Source: Diaporthe sp. PMI_573 (Eukaryota; Ascomycota; Sordariomycetes; Diaporthales; Diaporthaceae). From it: a DNA stretch of 64,000 nucleotides. Position numbers and translations under genes: made by a program. The notes below the pieces were generated by a model. That model was given only the letters and a program-made list of their open reading frames with translations. It was not told the origin of the DNA and did not search any database. Positions 45,901 to 57,117 of the stretch are shown piece by piece. The stretch covers positions 1 through 64,000 of the forward strand of contig JAJTUP010000053.1 in assembly GCA_021399435.1 (NCBI GenBank), read 5' to 3'. Each line of letters starts with the position of its first letter. The stretch's first letter is position 1.

Positions 45901-48730
45901 GTCGTCACAGTTTCTAAAACAGAGAGAGAATAATCCCGTGCTTGACTCGCCATGGTCACGGTTTTGTCAGATTTCTGCTGGTCGTCTTCCAAGGCCGAAT
46001 GTCGTCGACCTCAGGCTGTGCTTGTGTGTTCCAGAACCCAGGGCGGGTCTGTGTCAGTAAGCGATATCGGCACGCTCGTGCGTGGATAATCTGGCCTTAC
46101 CGAGGCGTTCCAAGCTCTGTTCTCCGCTGTGGATACATGGAAGGTGCCATGTGTGTGCTACGTGACCACACAGACTACAAAAGTGAGGACACAGAACCTC
46201 ATCAGGCCTTCCCTTTGTGCTTTGCGATGCATCCCCCAAGATCGTCGCGCTGCTTCGAGACAGACGAGGCTGGGAATGCATCCGTCTTGGGCTGGTTTGC
46301 GAGGGAGAGACCCAGTCCAGTGTGATCTGCATTTCAGATCTCACAGCCCCTTCCTTGCCCAGGCGGGCAGGCGGCACAGGCGGGGTCTGTACGGATAGAA
46401 CGGAATACTTCTCGTCAAAGTATCTCTGCCCTCGGCTGGTTGATACTTGGACCTGCCCCCAAGATCCAACAACCATCCCTGCGGCTATTGGCACGGCGTC
46501 GCGGAAAATTCTGAGCTCTGGTGGGTGTTGATCGCTTAGATTGCTCCGGGGGCTCCTCCACGATCGATTGATCAATCAAGTGGTCAATCAGCTTGCTGGA
46601 GGATGCCATCCTCGTCCAGCCCAAGCCTGTGTCAATGCTGCCCATCGTCACCACCACCACCACCACCACCACCACCACCAGCACCACCAGCACCGCCAAC
46701 ACCACCCCTTCCTCCTAGCCACAAAGCACAGAAGAACGATTCAAGATTGCGTTGGGCGCCGATCCCCAACGTCACGATGGTTGTATCAAAAAGTCTAGCT
46801 CTTGCAGACTAAGGTCTTGGACTACCATCTTGCTGGATCGGGTTTCAGCTTTGAGGGCAGCTGTCTCCTGGGATTGCCGCTGATGCCCGCCCGCCTGCAC
46901 TCCACCACTTCAGGGAATAGCTGACGAGTAAGAGAGGGAGGGGGCAAGCAATGAGAGCTAGGCAGGCCGGCAGGTCAGGAGGAGACCGGCGGCCAGCTAC
47001 TGTGGTGTGAGGATGTTGTCGTGGCCCGGGGGCGAGGGCACGAGGAGGATCAGGCGCTGCACCTGCGCAAGGCCTTAGGCGCGGAGTGAAAGGCATGCAT
47101 TCCTGTCTGACTAGAGCGAGTGGTAGTGCAGGTGATTCCCGTCGTGGTCAATGCCCGCAGTGCTCGGTGAGTGGATTGGTGCAAGGGGGGCTGGATACTG
47201 GCTGGCCAAAGCAAAGCCCGTCCTGCCCGTTGACACGGTTGTAGCAGACGTGCAGTCGGTCGAAGACTGCATCTCCTCGGAGCATGCTGGCAGGAGCGTC
47301 TGGGTGTGTGGGGAAAATCGAGGCTAGGCCCTCGCCTAACTGCCTCGTTAAGGCATCTGCATCCGCAACCAATGAGCACCCGACGGCCCACGTTTCTGGG
47401 TCTCGAGCTTTCTTTGGGCCTGCCTTCCCTAACAGCCGGTTCACTGCCATCTGCCGTTGTGTGCAGAGACCGCGCACGAGCAGTGAGCAGTGAGCAGTGA
47501 ATATATCGCCGACGTGAGGGACTTTGTGTGTAGTTGCTGTAAGCCTCGACGAGGCTCGGCCGGGATCCCACGTGTCGTCTCTGATGCAGCCGACCTGCAG
47601 TGTCGCCCAGCCGCCTGCAGTAAGCCGTTCGAGGCTGCGCGCGGCAGAACAGGCAGGCTGTCTTTCAGGTATGCATTCCTGCGCACCGCGGCCGAGAAAG
47701 GGCATCGCAGCCACCAGAACTGTTGCATGCGTGGTGTCTTGCGCCGTGATGTGATTGGCGGCGTGCCGTGTCATGGACCAGGTCGCTCTCCAGCAGCCAG
47801 ATTCCATCATCGTGCAGAAGAAGCAAACCCGTTTCATAGCAATGAGTCCTAGCCCGCACACCCAGCCAGCCCGCCAGCCCGCCTGCCCGCACGTCTATGT
47901 GCCGTGTCTTGCCTCACATTATCTGTGGCTCGACCTCGTCAACAAGACGAATCTGGTTGCGGCCGTCGCTGTGGTGAATGCCCGTTGGGGTCGCCTGGGC
48001 AGTGGCACCTACCCATGATGAGGCTAGGCCGGAATGCTACCTTCTAGAATACTTCTAGCGGCGCCATTTTCTGGAGCCGTCTGCAGTATAGGGTAGTATC
48101 GTAGATCTCTATCACGACGGGGCTCAAACCCACGCGGTAGCAGACCATCTGCCTGATTAGGCAGGCAGAGTGAGAGTTGAAGAAAGACAAGGCTTTATTT
48201 AACGTTCGAGAAACAGCTGAAACCTCAAACAGCTGGATATAACCTGAGACTATCTGGCCGGGGCTGGCTCATGGGAGCTTATGGCCGACACTGCGGTGGC
48301 CCATCTCGGCTGTTCCCTAGAATTATTGGTAACCAAGTTGGACGTGAATACAGCAATCCCGAAGAACTGAATCTCAGATTATGTACTATCTACCTCAGCA
48401 GCGATCCACCGACTGACTGTGTGACAGCATGCCGAGTCAGGGCCCGCCTGTGCAAACCGCAGCAATGGCCCACAGGACATAAATGTGATACCAGATGTAT
48501 GTACAACGAATAACACACACACATACACACTATACCTGCCCGGCACGAATCGCAGGGGGATATCTGTGGACCTCGCAAATGACCACCCGTCGCATAAAAA
48601 CAAAAAAAGTACATGACATCTAACTGAAGTATGCTTGTCTCTGGCTCGGCGAGAGTGTTCAAGCATCGAATGTATTCAAGGACCACAGGGACAGCTCGCC
48701 AGCCACTTTTGACCCCAGCCGCGTTGCGAA
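42914..48730. other. 5.8 kb intergenic region upstream of the bZIP gene
   Basis: No supported gene. The longest frame is a 256-codon one on the minus strand (44571-43801) whose composition looks random. An ACC triplet run lies at 46649-46692. A stretch near 48100-48160 contains a tRNA T-arm-like sequence without the rest of a tRNA. Confidence 0.55.
46649..46692 (+). repeat. ACC trinucleotide microsatellite
   Basis: Eleven or more consecutive ACC triplets followed by interrupted copies, in non-coding DNA. Confidence 0.9.
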
Positions 48731-49850
48731 TTAGGCGGCTGGAGGCGCCTCGGCAGGAGCAGCTCCAGGAAGGGGTGAAGACTCGGCGGGAGGAGCGGAC
48801 TCAGCAGGAGCAGCCTCAGCAGGCGGCGCGGCCTCGGCAGGTGGCGCGGCCTCGGCAGGTGGCGCGGCCTCGGCGGGTGCTGCCTCGGCCGGGGGTGCTG
48901 CCTCGGCCGGAGGAGCCGCTTCAGCTGGAGGTGCTGCTTCTGCTGGTGGTGCTGGTGCTGCCTCGGCCGGGGGCGCTCCAGGAGGCGCTCCTCCTTGCTC
49001 GGCAGGCGCGGGCACGAAAGCTGCGTTGCCCAGGGCAATTTGGCCGACGGCCCCTCCCACCACAGTGGTGCCATCTGCACTCTGTGTGGTGGCCTGGCTC
49101 ACTTTGGCGTAATCAACGACCTGGTTCACGTTCTGTCTGTGTAGGGTATCAGCCATGGTTGTTCAACGGTTGGGCAACTGTGCCTAGTCGCTAAACCCAG
49201 AACGGAGGCGAACAACACTTACGGGTTGATGACCATGACCTGACCTTCTTGGCAGTGTGGTCCGGTTGCACAGTATAAGAACATCGGCTCGGTGTTGGCA
49301 ACGACGAGGTTGAATGTTCCGACCTCCTGCGACCCATCCTGAAATGGAATGTGTCCTGAATGGACGGCTAAGATTATGTCAATACGTGTTCCGGAGTACC
49401 AAGTGACACAGTCATGAATGTCTCGGAAAGGAAAGGACATTTTCCAAAGGCTCAAACTTATACATACCGGTAGGTACCGTTGCCTGGAGGGGAGTACAGC
49501 CCTGATCGGCCGCACTCTGCGTAACAGTGTGGTTGCCATTGCTGAATTGGAATTGCACCACGTCGCCCACCGCAGCAGTCACAACGTTCGGGACATATGT
49601 GTCTTGCGGTCCTCCAACCACTACCGGTATGACCTGGTTGGCCCTCTTGACTTTCGGAACGACGTTGCGGCGGACTTGTAAGGTGAGTTATTGGTTAGAT
49701 GACATAGCCTGACATACAGTTGGTGTATTTCAAGAACTCACTGATGAATCTCCTCCCAGACCTAGATACAGCATCCGTGTGAACAACTTCAATCTGAGGG
49801 TAGGCGCTGACGGCAGCCCCCAACAGACCAATGACTCCGATGAAAAGCAT
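48731..49850 (-). CDS. Secreted cupredoxin-type protein with Pro/Ala/Glu repeat tail
   Basis: Predicted extracellular blue-copper-like protein. Four exons: 49850-49742, 49674-49468, 49367-49223 and 49136-48731, giving 288 aa. Residues 1-16 are a signal peptide (MLFIGVIGLLGAAVSA). A dibasic-rich propeptide-like stretch follows (SRSGRRF, then VPKVKRA). The cupredoxin domain at about 45-150 shows GDVVQFQFSNGNHTV (His ligand) and FLYCATGPHCQEGQV (Cys and His ligands). The usual axial Met position appears to be Gln. From about residue 190 the protein is a repeat of PPAEAA-type units, about a dozen copies, with no GPI-type tail. Fungal relatives are often cell-wall or host-contact proteins; function here is unknown. 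Confidence 0.87.
48733..48990 (-). repeat. in-frame minisatellite coding the Pro/Ala/Glu tail
   Basis: Tandem 12-18 nt units encoding APPAEA variants at the 3' end of the cupredoxin gene. Units differ by multiples of three, so length changes would keep the frame. Confidence 0.85.
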
Positions 49851-51627
49851 TTTCGATTGTCCGAGTGTCTGTAAGTGAGTGATGATGAAACTCGGGGTCG
49901 TCAAGTATTAAACTCTTAATAGTCGTTCAACGACGAGATACGGATCGAATAGTAAGGGAAGGGAATATGCCGTTCCACAGCAACGTCGTCTTTGACAATG
50001 ACCGACACAATTAGGAAGAAAAGTACGGACAGAAAGCAGAGATGGCACGTATCCGAACATACACTCGTAGAGCGGTACCTTGCCTGATATTTGATCAGGG
50101 CGGCTCATGAGCCTCAAGGTGTGCTGACAAACCTCCCAGGGTAGTTGTCAATCTTGCCCGCGACTGTGGGGTGTGATGTGATGTACCATGGTTATGCCGT
50201 CGCTTGTGCCTCATGATAAACTCGGCGCCGAGGGCACCCCCATCCAAGACGCCCATTCGCTCAAAGGGGAAGTTGCTTGGAGGGGCATTCGCGTACAGTT
50301 TGAAGTTATTCCCATTCCTGACGGGCGAGGTGCTTGGCAAGCCCCCCATTTGCCGACAGAGACCAGACGCCAAGAGCAGAGCCTTACAGCGCCCTACCCA
50401 CTGAGCCGAACTTCAGTGGCTGGCCTGCCGTCCGATCATTTCGTCCCATTGTTGATTGGCACAGGCATAAAAAATCGCCTTGAGGCCTTGGGGCCTTGAG
50501 GTCCCGTTAGCCCCCGGTGGGTGGGCGCCGCTACGGGGCTCCGGGGCTATGTCGGGCTCCTGGCGTTTTGGATCTTCACCTTGGCCGAAACAAGGTGGTG
50601 GCATCTCAAACAGGTGGATGACGGCGTCCCTGTTCTGTGGGATTGGTCCTAACAGCACGGGTTGTCCGAACACCGTCGATGCAGAAAACTTCGTATCGGA
50701 TGCGCAACACGAGGTGCAATAGGAGGCGCTGCTGCGTCATTCCCAAGACGAGACCTCTCGTCGGTGGACGCAGCCAGCACACTCGGATTTATGTGCCGTA
50801 GAGTCTTGCCTGCTTACCAAGCTGTCTCAGGCCTTGAGCCGCATCCTCGTCGGTGTCCACTTTGTTTGCACAAATGGCGTGAGCAGTTCTGGTCGTCTCT
50901 TGTGTCTGTTTGGGCGTCCATGCTCCCGAGGCTGTCACTGGTTTCTCAGGCTTGTGAGTTGCAGCCTCCCTGCGGATTTACGAACCTGTAGTTCGGCGTT
51001 ATGATGCCGGTTTTGCCGACTCTTGCTGGTGACGGGTGCTTGTTGTGCCATGCCATGCCAGGTGCTTGGTGCCAATGGCCCAAAACCTCCGTTCAGACGT
51101 GAGACCCTGCCGAGCGCCGTCTCTTCCGGTGGTGGTTGATGCTGTCGCCAGAGCATCAGGCAGCATGCTCGCTATATGCAAGCTGAGACTCCAAGACACA
51201 AGCGTGCATTCAGAGTCAGCCCGGCGGGACGAGGAATTAATGGAAGCGATGGATGGCGATCAAAGGGAAGAGAGGCTGTAGTGAAGTCTACCCGGTTGCG
51301 CATCTGCATCTGCACCTGTCATGTTGTAGATCGCCGAGGGGGGTCCAACCGGCTCGCGCCGGCCAAGGACCCATGAACGCTGCTGGCGTCGAGCAGAAGG
51401 AGCTTGGACCACATGATTATTTGTTGACTTTGGCGGTTGCTGGGTGGGGCCACGCCTCTCCAAAACCGCGTTCAACTACATTCACCCTCAATTTCATCCC
51501 ACACACAATCTCCCCTTTCCAAGCCTGCAACCTTGCAACCGTCCCTTCTGAGACAACGCTCATTGCTCCCGAGACCTTCAAGCTTGTCTGGTCCCGCCTG
51601 GTGCCAACCTCCAGGATTTTCATCACC
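49851..51627. other. intergenic region
   Basis: 1.8 kb between two diverging genes, the cupredoxin gene (minus) and the MARRRSARLA protein gene (plus). The last 375 nt upstream of 51628 happen to be open in frame with that gene but look like leader, not protein. No other gene seen. Confidence 0.55.
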
Positions 51628-53802
51628 ATGGCCCGTCGCCGATCCGCACGCCTGGCCAGTACCGCCAAGGTAAGTAAACAAACATGGCTCGCCCGCAACA
51701 AGAAGTCTCGCCACTGCTCACACCGGCCACGCGCATTGCAGGCCGAACCCATCGCACCGCCGCCTGAAACCCTCGAATCCGTTGCTGAACGTGAAGAGAG
51801 TCCTGTCAATGAGCCTACGCAGAGTCTCAACGCCATCATGTCCTCCCCGGCCAGGAACCCCCGAACCCCGTCTACCAAGTCCGTCGTGAAGCCGCCAAAG
51901 TCCGAGATGCACCCCAGCAAAGCCCACCCCACCATGGCAGCCCCATCATCTGCCCTGCGGCTTGGTTTCACTGACATCAAGCCTGCCGCTTCCAACAAGC
52001 CTGGCTCTGGACTGTTACAGTCCACGCCCTCCAAGACCCCCGCCACATCCTCTTCATTCACTTTGCAACATGCCGACCCGAGCGCCACAGACTCCACACT
52101 TGGCCCTGAGGCCAAGCGTATGATGATTGAGATCCGCGAGCAGGCTACCAAATTCAAGGCTGGTATTGCGGCCGATCGCGAGAAGCAGCGCGTGGAGAAA
52201 GAACAGGTCAACGCGCGCAGGATCGCCCAGCCCAAGGGCAAGGCCAGTCGTTACTCCGCCATTCACATGGCTGAGTTCAAGAAGATGGACTCCATCGAGA
52301 ATCATCCCTCTGCTTTCCGAGCCAGCAAACACGCCCCTGTCGCTGCACCCAACAAGGGCATCAAGCGCTCGCAGTCGAAAGCAAACATCGACGACAGCGA
52401 ACCCGCACGCGTCCAAACTCCCGCCAAGCTCGCATCATCCAAGTCGTCCAACAAGGTTCACACGCCTGGATGTGACCCTGATTCTCCCGCGAAGCGGACC
52501 AAGCAGGGTGCCGACGATGATGCTTCTACAAATCGGCCCATCTCCCGAGACAACAGCAACATACCTCGTCCAAGGACACCTGGCAGAGGCCCTCATGGCA
52601 TACTCCTTTCCAAGTCCACCATAAAGAACATCATGTCGCCCACCCAGGCGTCTCTTGCACGCGCGGCTTCGATCAAGACCCCGACGACAGCTCGGTCATT
52701 GCTTAGGTCCCCGTCAAAGATTCCCATGACAGGTTTGAAGAAGTCTGCGACTGTTGGCGATCTCGGCCCCGTCAGTGATGCAAAGGAGGGAGCACCATCC
52801 AAGATGCGAAGCCCCAGTCGATTTGATAAGGTCAAATCCATGTTCGCCAAGCACAGGGGTGATGCCTCTGCGCGAGAGACTGGTATTCCCAAGCCAACAG
52901 TGGGAATATCCAAAACCCCAGCTCCTGTGCGCGCACAGAACGAACTCCCTCCTGCTCCTCAGACTACCCCGGGAAAGAACAGCTTCAGGTCTGGTCAGTT
53001 CACTCCTGCTCCCAAGCATGCTGCTTTGGCGCAGAACTCTCCGTCTCCTGTCAAGTCCGGCATACCTCGCTCCAAGACCGCCAACAACCTGGTCAATTAT
53101 CCGTCTCTCGACTCTGTGATGACGAATGCAACCGCGGATCATGTCTCGTATCCCGACCTGTCGGGCTTCCGACCACTGCCCGAGCCCCCGATGGCGAACA
53201 AGTCTGATTCGGTGGACGAGGAAATGTCTGACGAACTGGAGCGAGCCCCAGTGTCGGTCCCGGGCACCTTCACCTTCCGCAGTGACCACACCATCAAGTT
53301 TAGCGGTTCCTCCCCAAAGGGGTTTGGAGGCAGCTCAGGGCAGTCCAGTGTGCGCCATGTCCGCCCTTCTACGATGCCGGCCGTCCCCGGTGCGTTCCCA
53401 TCTTCCGAAATGCTCGCGACGGCAGCCCCGAAGGGCAAGGAGAACATGCCACCCTACCTTCAGCAGAGTCCTTTCGACATGAAGGCATTCCCACATGGTG
53501 TGGGTAATAGGAAGCGCCTTCGTGTTGAGGATGATGAGGAAGAAGCAGACAGGGAGGCAGCTGAACGCGCGTTGAAGAAGATGAAGGCTGCTCGTGTGCC
53601 GGAGGGTGAGGCTCTTGTCGCTCCCAGGCTCGCATCGGCCCAAAAGCCACGCGTCAGAAGTCCAAGCAAGACTTTGATGAAGACGCCTGCCAGGTCTGCA
53701 GTCAAGGCGAGGGCCCCGGCCAATACACCCGGTGGTCGCAGAGTCGCAGGAATCAGCATAAGCAGGCTGGCCTACCTGGCGACCCCAAAGCAGCGCAAGT
53801 GA
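51628..53802 (+). CDS. Large basic disordered protein, probably nuclear
   Basis: I do not recognise a named family with confidence. Two exons, 51628-51669 and 51742-53802, give 700 aa. The intron is 72 nt, stop-free and a multiple of three; its GTAAGT donor and TTGCAG acceptor decide the call. The protein starts MARRRSARLAS and is rich in Ser, Pro, Lys and Arg throughout, with many SP/TP sites. Ordered-looking islands are a helix around MMIEIREQATKFKAGI followed by SAIHMAEFKKMDSIENHPSA, and GTFTFRSDHTIKFSGSSPKG. A bipartite-like nuclear signal (NRKRLRVEDDEEEAD) and a KEN motif (GKENMPP) are present. The FKKMDSI island faintly recalls microtubule-binding spindle proteins, which is only a suggestion. 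Confidence 0.8.
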   Translation: MARRRSARLASTAKVSKQTWLARNKKSRHCSHRPRALQAEPIAPPPETLESVAEREESPVNEPTQSLNAIMSSPARNPRTPSTKSVVKPPKSEMHPSKAHPTMAAPSSALRLGFTDIKPAASNKPGSGLLQSTPSKTPATSSSFTLQHADPSATDSTLGPEAKRMMIEIREQATKFKAGIAADREKQRVEKEQVNARRIAQPKGKASRYSAIHMAEFKKMDSIENHPSAFRASKHAPVAAPNKGIKRSQSKANIDDSEPARVQTPAKLASSKSSNKVHTPGCDPDSPAKRTKQGADDDASTNRPISRDNSNIPRPRTPGRGPHGILLSKSTIKNIMSPTQASLARAASIKTPTTARSLLRSPSKIPMTGLKKSATVGDLGPVSDAKEGAPSKMRSPSRFDKVKSMFAKHRGDASARETGIPKPTVGISKTPAPVRAQNELPPAPQTTPGKNSFRSGQFTPAPKHAALAQNSPSPVKSGIPRSKTANNLVNYPSLDSVMTNATADHVSYPDLSGFRPLPEPPMANKSDSVDEEMSDELERAPVSVPGTFTFRSDHTIKFSGSSPKGFGGSSGQSSVRHVRPSTMPAVPGAFPSSEMLATAAPKGKENMPPYLQQSPFDMKAFPHGVGNRKRLRVEDDEEEADREAAERALKKMKAARVPEGEALVAPRLASAQKPRVRSPSKTLMKTPARSAVKARAPANTPGGRRVAGISISRLAYLATPKQRK

Positions 53803-54735
53803 GGCGCAGGTTGAGCCTTGAGGCAAAAATTGTTTTTGGCGTTGTACATTTCTGCATGCCAGGCATGCAGGTGAGCGCCGGCTGCGTTTGTTCAAGACTG
53901 GATTTTCGACCTCTGGACATAAGGCATCGAGTCATACCTTGTTCATCTGAAGGGCGATTGCAGAGCCCGAAGCATGGAGGGATGATGGGTAAACAGCCTT
54001 GGCAGAGCTGGCTAAACCGCAAACAGGACACCTAAAAGTTCCGGCTGTCTAACATGTCTGTGGGTGTATGCTTGCTTACAGCTGTTGCCTCTGTGCTATG
54101 CCTACGCGGCTGCTGCCGTTGGATCCAACTGATGATGTTGAATTGGGAGCATATTGTATAGTACATTCATGGTCTGTTTTACGGAGTGCTTGAGGACGGA
54201 GTTTCGAGCTGATCAGGAAAAGGGGTTGTCTTGGAGCATAGTGAGGACGTGTGGCGTTATACTTGTTTTTAGTCCTCGCTTTCAGGAGGCACAGCAATAT
54301 GGACAGACAGGACCAGATTGCATGAATGCATAGATTCAAATTCTACATGGAATGGCTGCCGCCGGATGTCATCGAGTGTACACCTACCTACGTGCCTTGG
54401 TACCTAGGTACCTAAGGTAGGCAATTTGGGCTTCTCGGCCACCACAAATGAACCTACTGTAAAGTTCGTTGCTTCTGTACTGCAGCGCCTTCCTCGGATG
54501 CTTGATGAGACACTTGGAAGGAGGCCCGGGCGCTATGTGGACATTTCCCAGGCTCTATGAGCAGACAGTCGCCTATGCACTCTCAGTATGCTTGGCGACG
54601 GGTCAAAATCCAACCAAGAGCCATGTCAATATTACAGAAAGGATTATTTTGAATTTCTGCCAGTCGCTGAAACATCAACATTCACTCGTTTATCCTCCAG
54701 GAGTAACCCCCTACCTCCGTACCTCGACCCTCAAG
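53803..54735. other. intergenic region
   Basis: 930 nt upstream of the LIM-type gene. A short palindromic stretch of TACCTA/GGTACC units lies at 54380-54420. No gene seen. Confidence 0.55.
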
Positions 54736-56439
54736 ATGGCAGACGTGCCGTCATACCATGGTCCCACTACTCGTGATGGACACCCTACCCGGCCTCAGGC
54801 ACCCAATTCTCACGGGCACAACCTCCCTTACCCGTCACGAAATCCCTCTTCCCCAACGAGCCCGGAGACATTCCTCTGCACCTTCTGCTGGCGCCCTCAA
54901 CGGTCTGACCCTGCCAACTCATCCAACGCACCGAGAGTAGTGGGGAGCCGCGCCCGTCTGGCCTGCGAGCCATGTCACAACGCTCTTCTCGACCTCGCGA
55001 TCTGCTAGGTGTGCGGTGAGGTCGTCTTTCGCGGTGACGAGTGCGTGAGCCTGGGTTGGTGCTTCTGGCACCGCAGTTGCTATGGCTGCTTGCTCTGCGG
55101 TGATCGGAGGGTGGTTAAGGGCACCAGCGTGGAGGAACTGTTTGAAGACGCTGCGTCTCAAGTACCAGGCCATTCGGCCGAGCCGGGCAGATCCAAGGGG
55201 AGAGAAATTGACGAGATACCCCTGTGTGGGTCATGTGTTGAGGAGGTCTCGAGAGATACAGCGAAAGATGACCATCTCATTCCGATGGCTCTGCGCAGGA
55301 TCGAACGATTTGATGGGGGCTTGTCAAGGAGACGATGGGAGGCAGCCATGAGACAGAGCACTCATGACGACCATCTTCGTGATACACCAAGCTCTCCGGC
55401 CACACACCCTGAGCTTGAGCATCAGACCAGCAGCTTTGATAACTCGGCTCGGTCGAGAGGGCAACACATTTCCCGCACACCTTCACCAATTTATGTCTCC
55501 ATGCACGACCCTGTGGGTGAGCCGGCCTTTCGACGGAGCGAAACGAAGCCCATCCCGAAATGGATGCAATATCTCCCCGCCCATAGGTCAGATGAATGGG
55601 ACTGCGTGGAGCGCCCAAGCTCTGTTCTCGACGACTATTTTTCACCTGATGATCCCAGCGTCGCAGAGCTGGACATGGGCTCTGGCAACAGACTGTCGCC
55701 TTCACCCCCAGCCGTGCCACCTCACATAGTTCCTGTAGGATCAGCAATACCGCAGTCAAATGAGGAGCAGCCCACAAATACCGGAGAGCCCACGAAATCA
55801 GAGCGCAGCATAAGCCCTCCGCGGTTGAGCTCTGCCTTCATGTCTGAACCTGCCCAACTTGCACCTGCATTCAAAGCTGTTCAAATGTCCCGCCCCTTCA
55901 CCTTCATCGACGAGAAACCGGGCCAGCGCCCGTCGTCGAGATTTCAAGCAGGCCGGCTCTCACCCAGCAGGCATGTCCGCTTCATCAGTCCTCCCAAGAC
56001 CACTGCCAGCTCTACATTTTCCTCAGGCTCGGTCGGTCACACCAAGTCCCCTTCGGCGTCTTCTGAATATTTGGACCGCCACGTACCACAGGCGAGCCGA
56101 GGCAAGTCTTCGGTACTGCTTCCCTCGAAACTCCGGGATGGAAACCTGTCAGTGGCCACACCTGTTGTCACACGCTATACTGGTGGCGCTGCAGGGCCAC
56201 CGGCCAGGACTATGTTGAGATCCTTTGCAGGCCCGTCTTGCTCCGGAGATCTCGCACATGGCTCTGCGGAGGTTGAAGGGGTAGTTCTCGGGAATCTTCA
56301 TCCAAGGCATCATGAACATGTGGCACAGCGCAAACCCCACGGTGGAGGAGACGGTGCGGCTGAGTCTGTTGGGGAGAGACGCCCTGGTCGTGTGATCACC
56401 TTCCAGGATCAGCTCAAGAGGGTGTTTGGCTTCTCGTGA
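54736..56439 (+). CDS. LIM-type zinc-finger protein, interrupted by one in-frame TAG
   Basis: Fungal LIM-domain protein, probably an adaptor. The frame runs 568 codons from ATG 54736 to TGA 56439 with a single TAG at codon 91 (55006-55008). Residues 46-90 contain FCTFCWRPQ and LACEPCHNALLDLAIC. After the TAG come VCGEVVFRGDECVSLGW, FWHRSCYGCLLCGDR and PLCGSC. The TAG thus lies between the first two zinc-ligand cysteines (C90, C93), where such proteins usually have Trp. The rest is Ser/Pro-rich, ending RVITFQDQLKRVFGFS. Nothing else in the frame is broken, so decay is not general. Possible readings: a recent null allele, readthrough, A-to-I editing of UAG to Trp, or a non-consensus 72-nt intron (54937-55008) that would delete the cysteines before C93. 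Confidence 0.75.
54990..55024 (+). other. hairpin presenting the premature TAG in its loop
   Basis: Positions 54990-54998 pair with 55016-55024: nine pairs, one of them G-U. The loop is 17 nt (54999-55015) and the A of the TAG (55007) is its central base, with U before and G after. Confidence 0.6.
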
Positions 56440-57117
56440 TGGCTTCTTGCAGCCTTGAAAGAACCCTTAGACAGCATGTTTCTGTAGACTCCTAATGCTA
56501 TGGTAGTCCTGACGATTTCAGTGAACCGGACTTGAGGATACGCGCCAGACTTTGCCTTGGCAGTCCATTTATGACCGCACAAAGTAGACATATATCTTAC
56601 AAACACAAGCTTTGCTTAGTTGTCCGCTATGCGGCCATAATCGCTATGTAGTAAACAACCCAGGCGGTGCTTAACTTTTACCCTCGCGTGGGATAATCTA
56701 CTATGGGATAAGGATGACCTCTTATAGTATAACCTCCTATGGGACAACCTTTTGTGGGATAGCCTCCCATAGGTAACCGGTAAGAAGGTGAGTCACAGGG
56801 GCTTCACGATAACGTTTGGAGTTTTTGGGCAAGTGGCTGTGTTACTGTAACAAAATATGTGATGGTTCAGTTACCAGAAGTTTTGATCTCGACACAGGAG
56901 TAGCAATACCGTGCTACACTGTGGGAAATAACAACAAAAATACGTCAACGTATTATCCACACGTGAACTGCCCAGACAAGGAGAAAGACATGGCAAGTAT
57001 CGCGACGAATTGAGACTAAAACGATCAAACCTGGGGTGAAGTGTAATGGTCAGACTTTGTTGAAGTGGAGGCGCACCACCCGCGCTGGACATATAGCTGT
57101 CAAGACGGAAATCCATT
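56440..57117. other. convergent intergenic region with degenerate tandem repeat
   Basis: This separates the LIM gene (plus) and the oxygenase-like pseudogene (minus). It is AT-richer than its flanks and holds the repeat described below. No gene seen. Confidence 0.55.
56689..56780 (+). repeat. degenerate 15-nt tandem repeat (RTGGGATAACCTCCT type)
   Basis: Five to six imperfect head-to-tail copies of a 15-nt unit, one of them 21 nt, in an AT-rich spacer. It could be a minisatellite or the tail of a decayed non-LTR element. Confidence 0.6.

Noticed and set aside
47148..47861. 237-codon minus-strand frame
   Set aside because: No ATG-led conserved start, no domain, and it overlaps several equally open frames.
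48100..48170. tRNA-like sequence with a T-arm motif and a stem-loop CTGCC/GGCAG
   Set aside because: The loop has six bases, no D-arm with the expected GG is present, and the acceptor stem does not pair. At best a tRNA fragment.
51253..51627. in-frame extension upstream of the MARRRSARLA start
   Set aside because: Composition differs sharply from the protein, and the MARRRSARLAS start is a natural N-terminus with a good ATG context. The upstream part is an open leader by chance.
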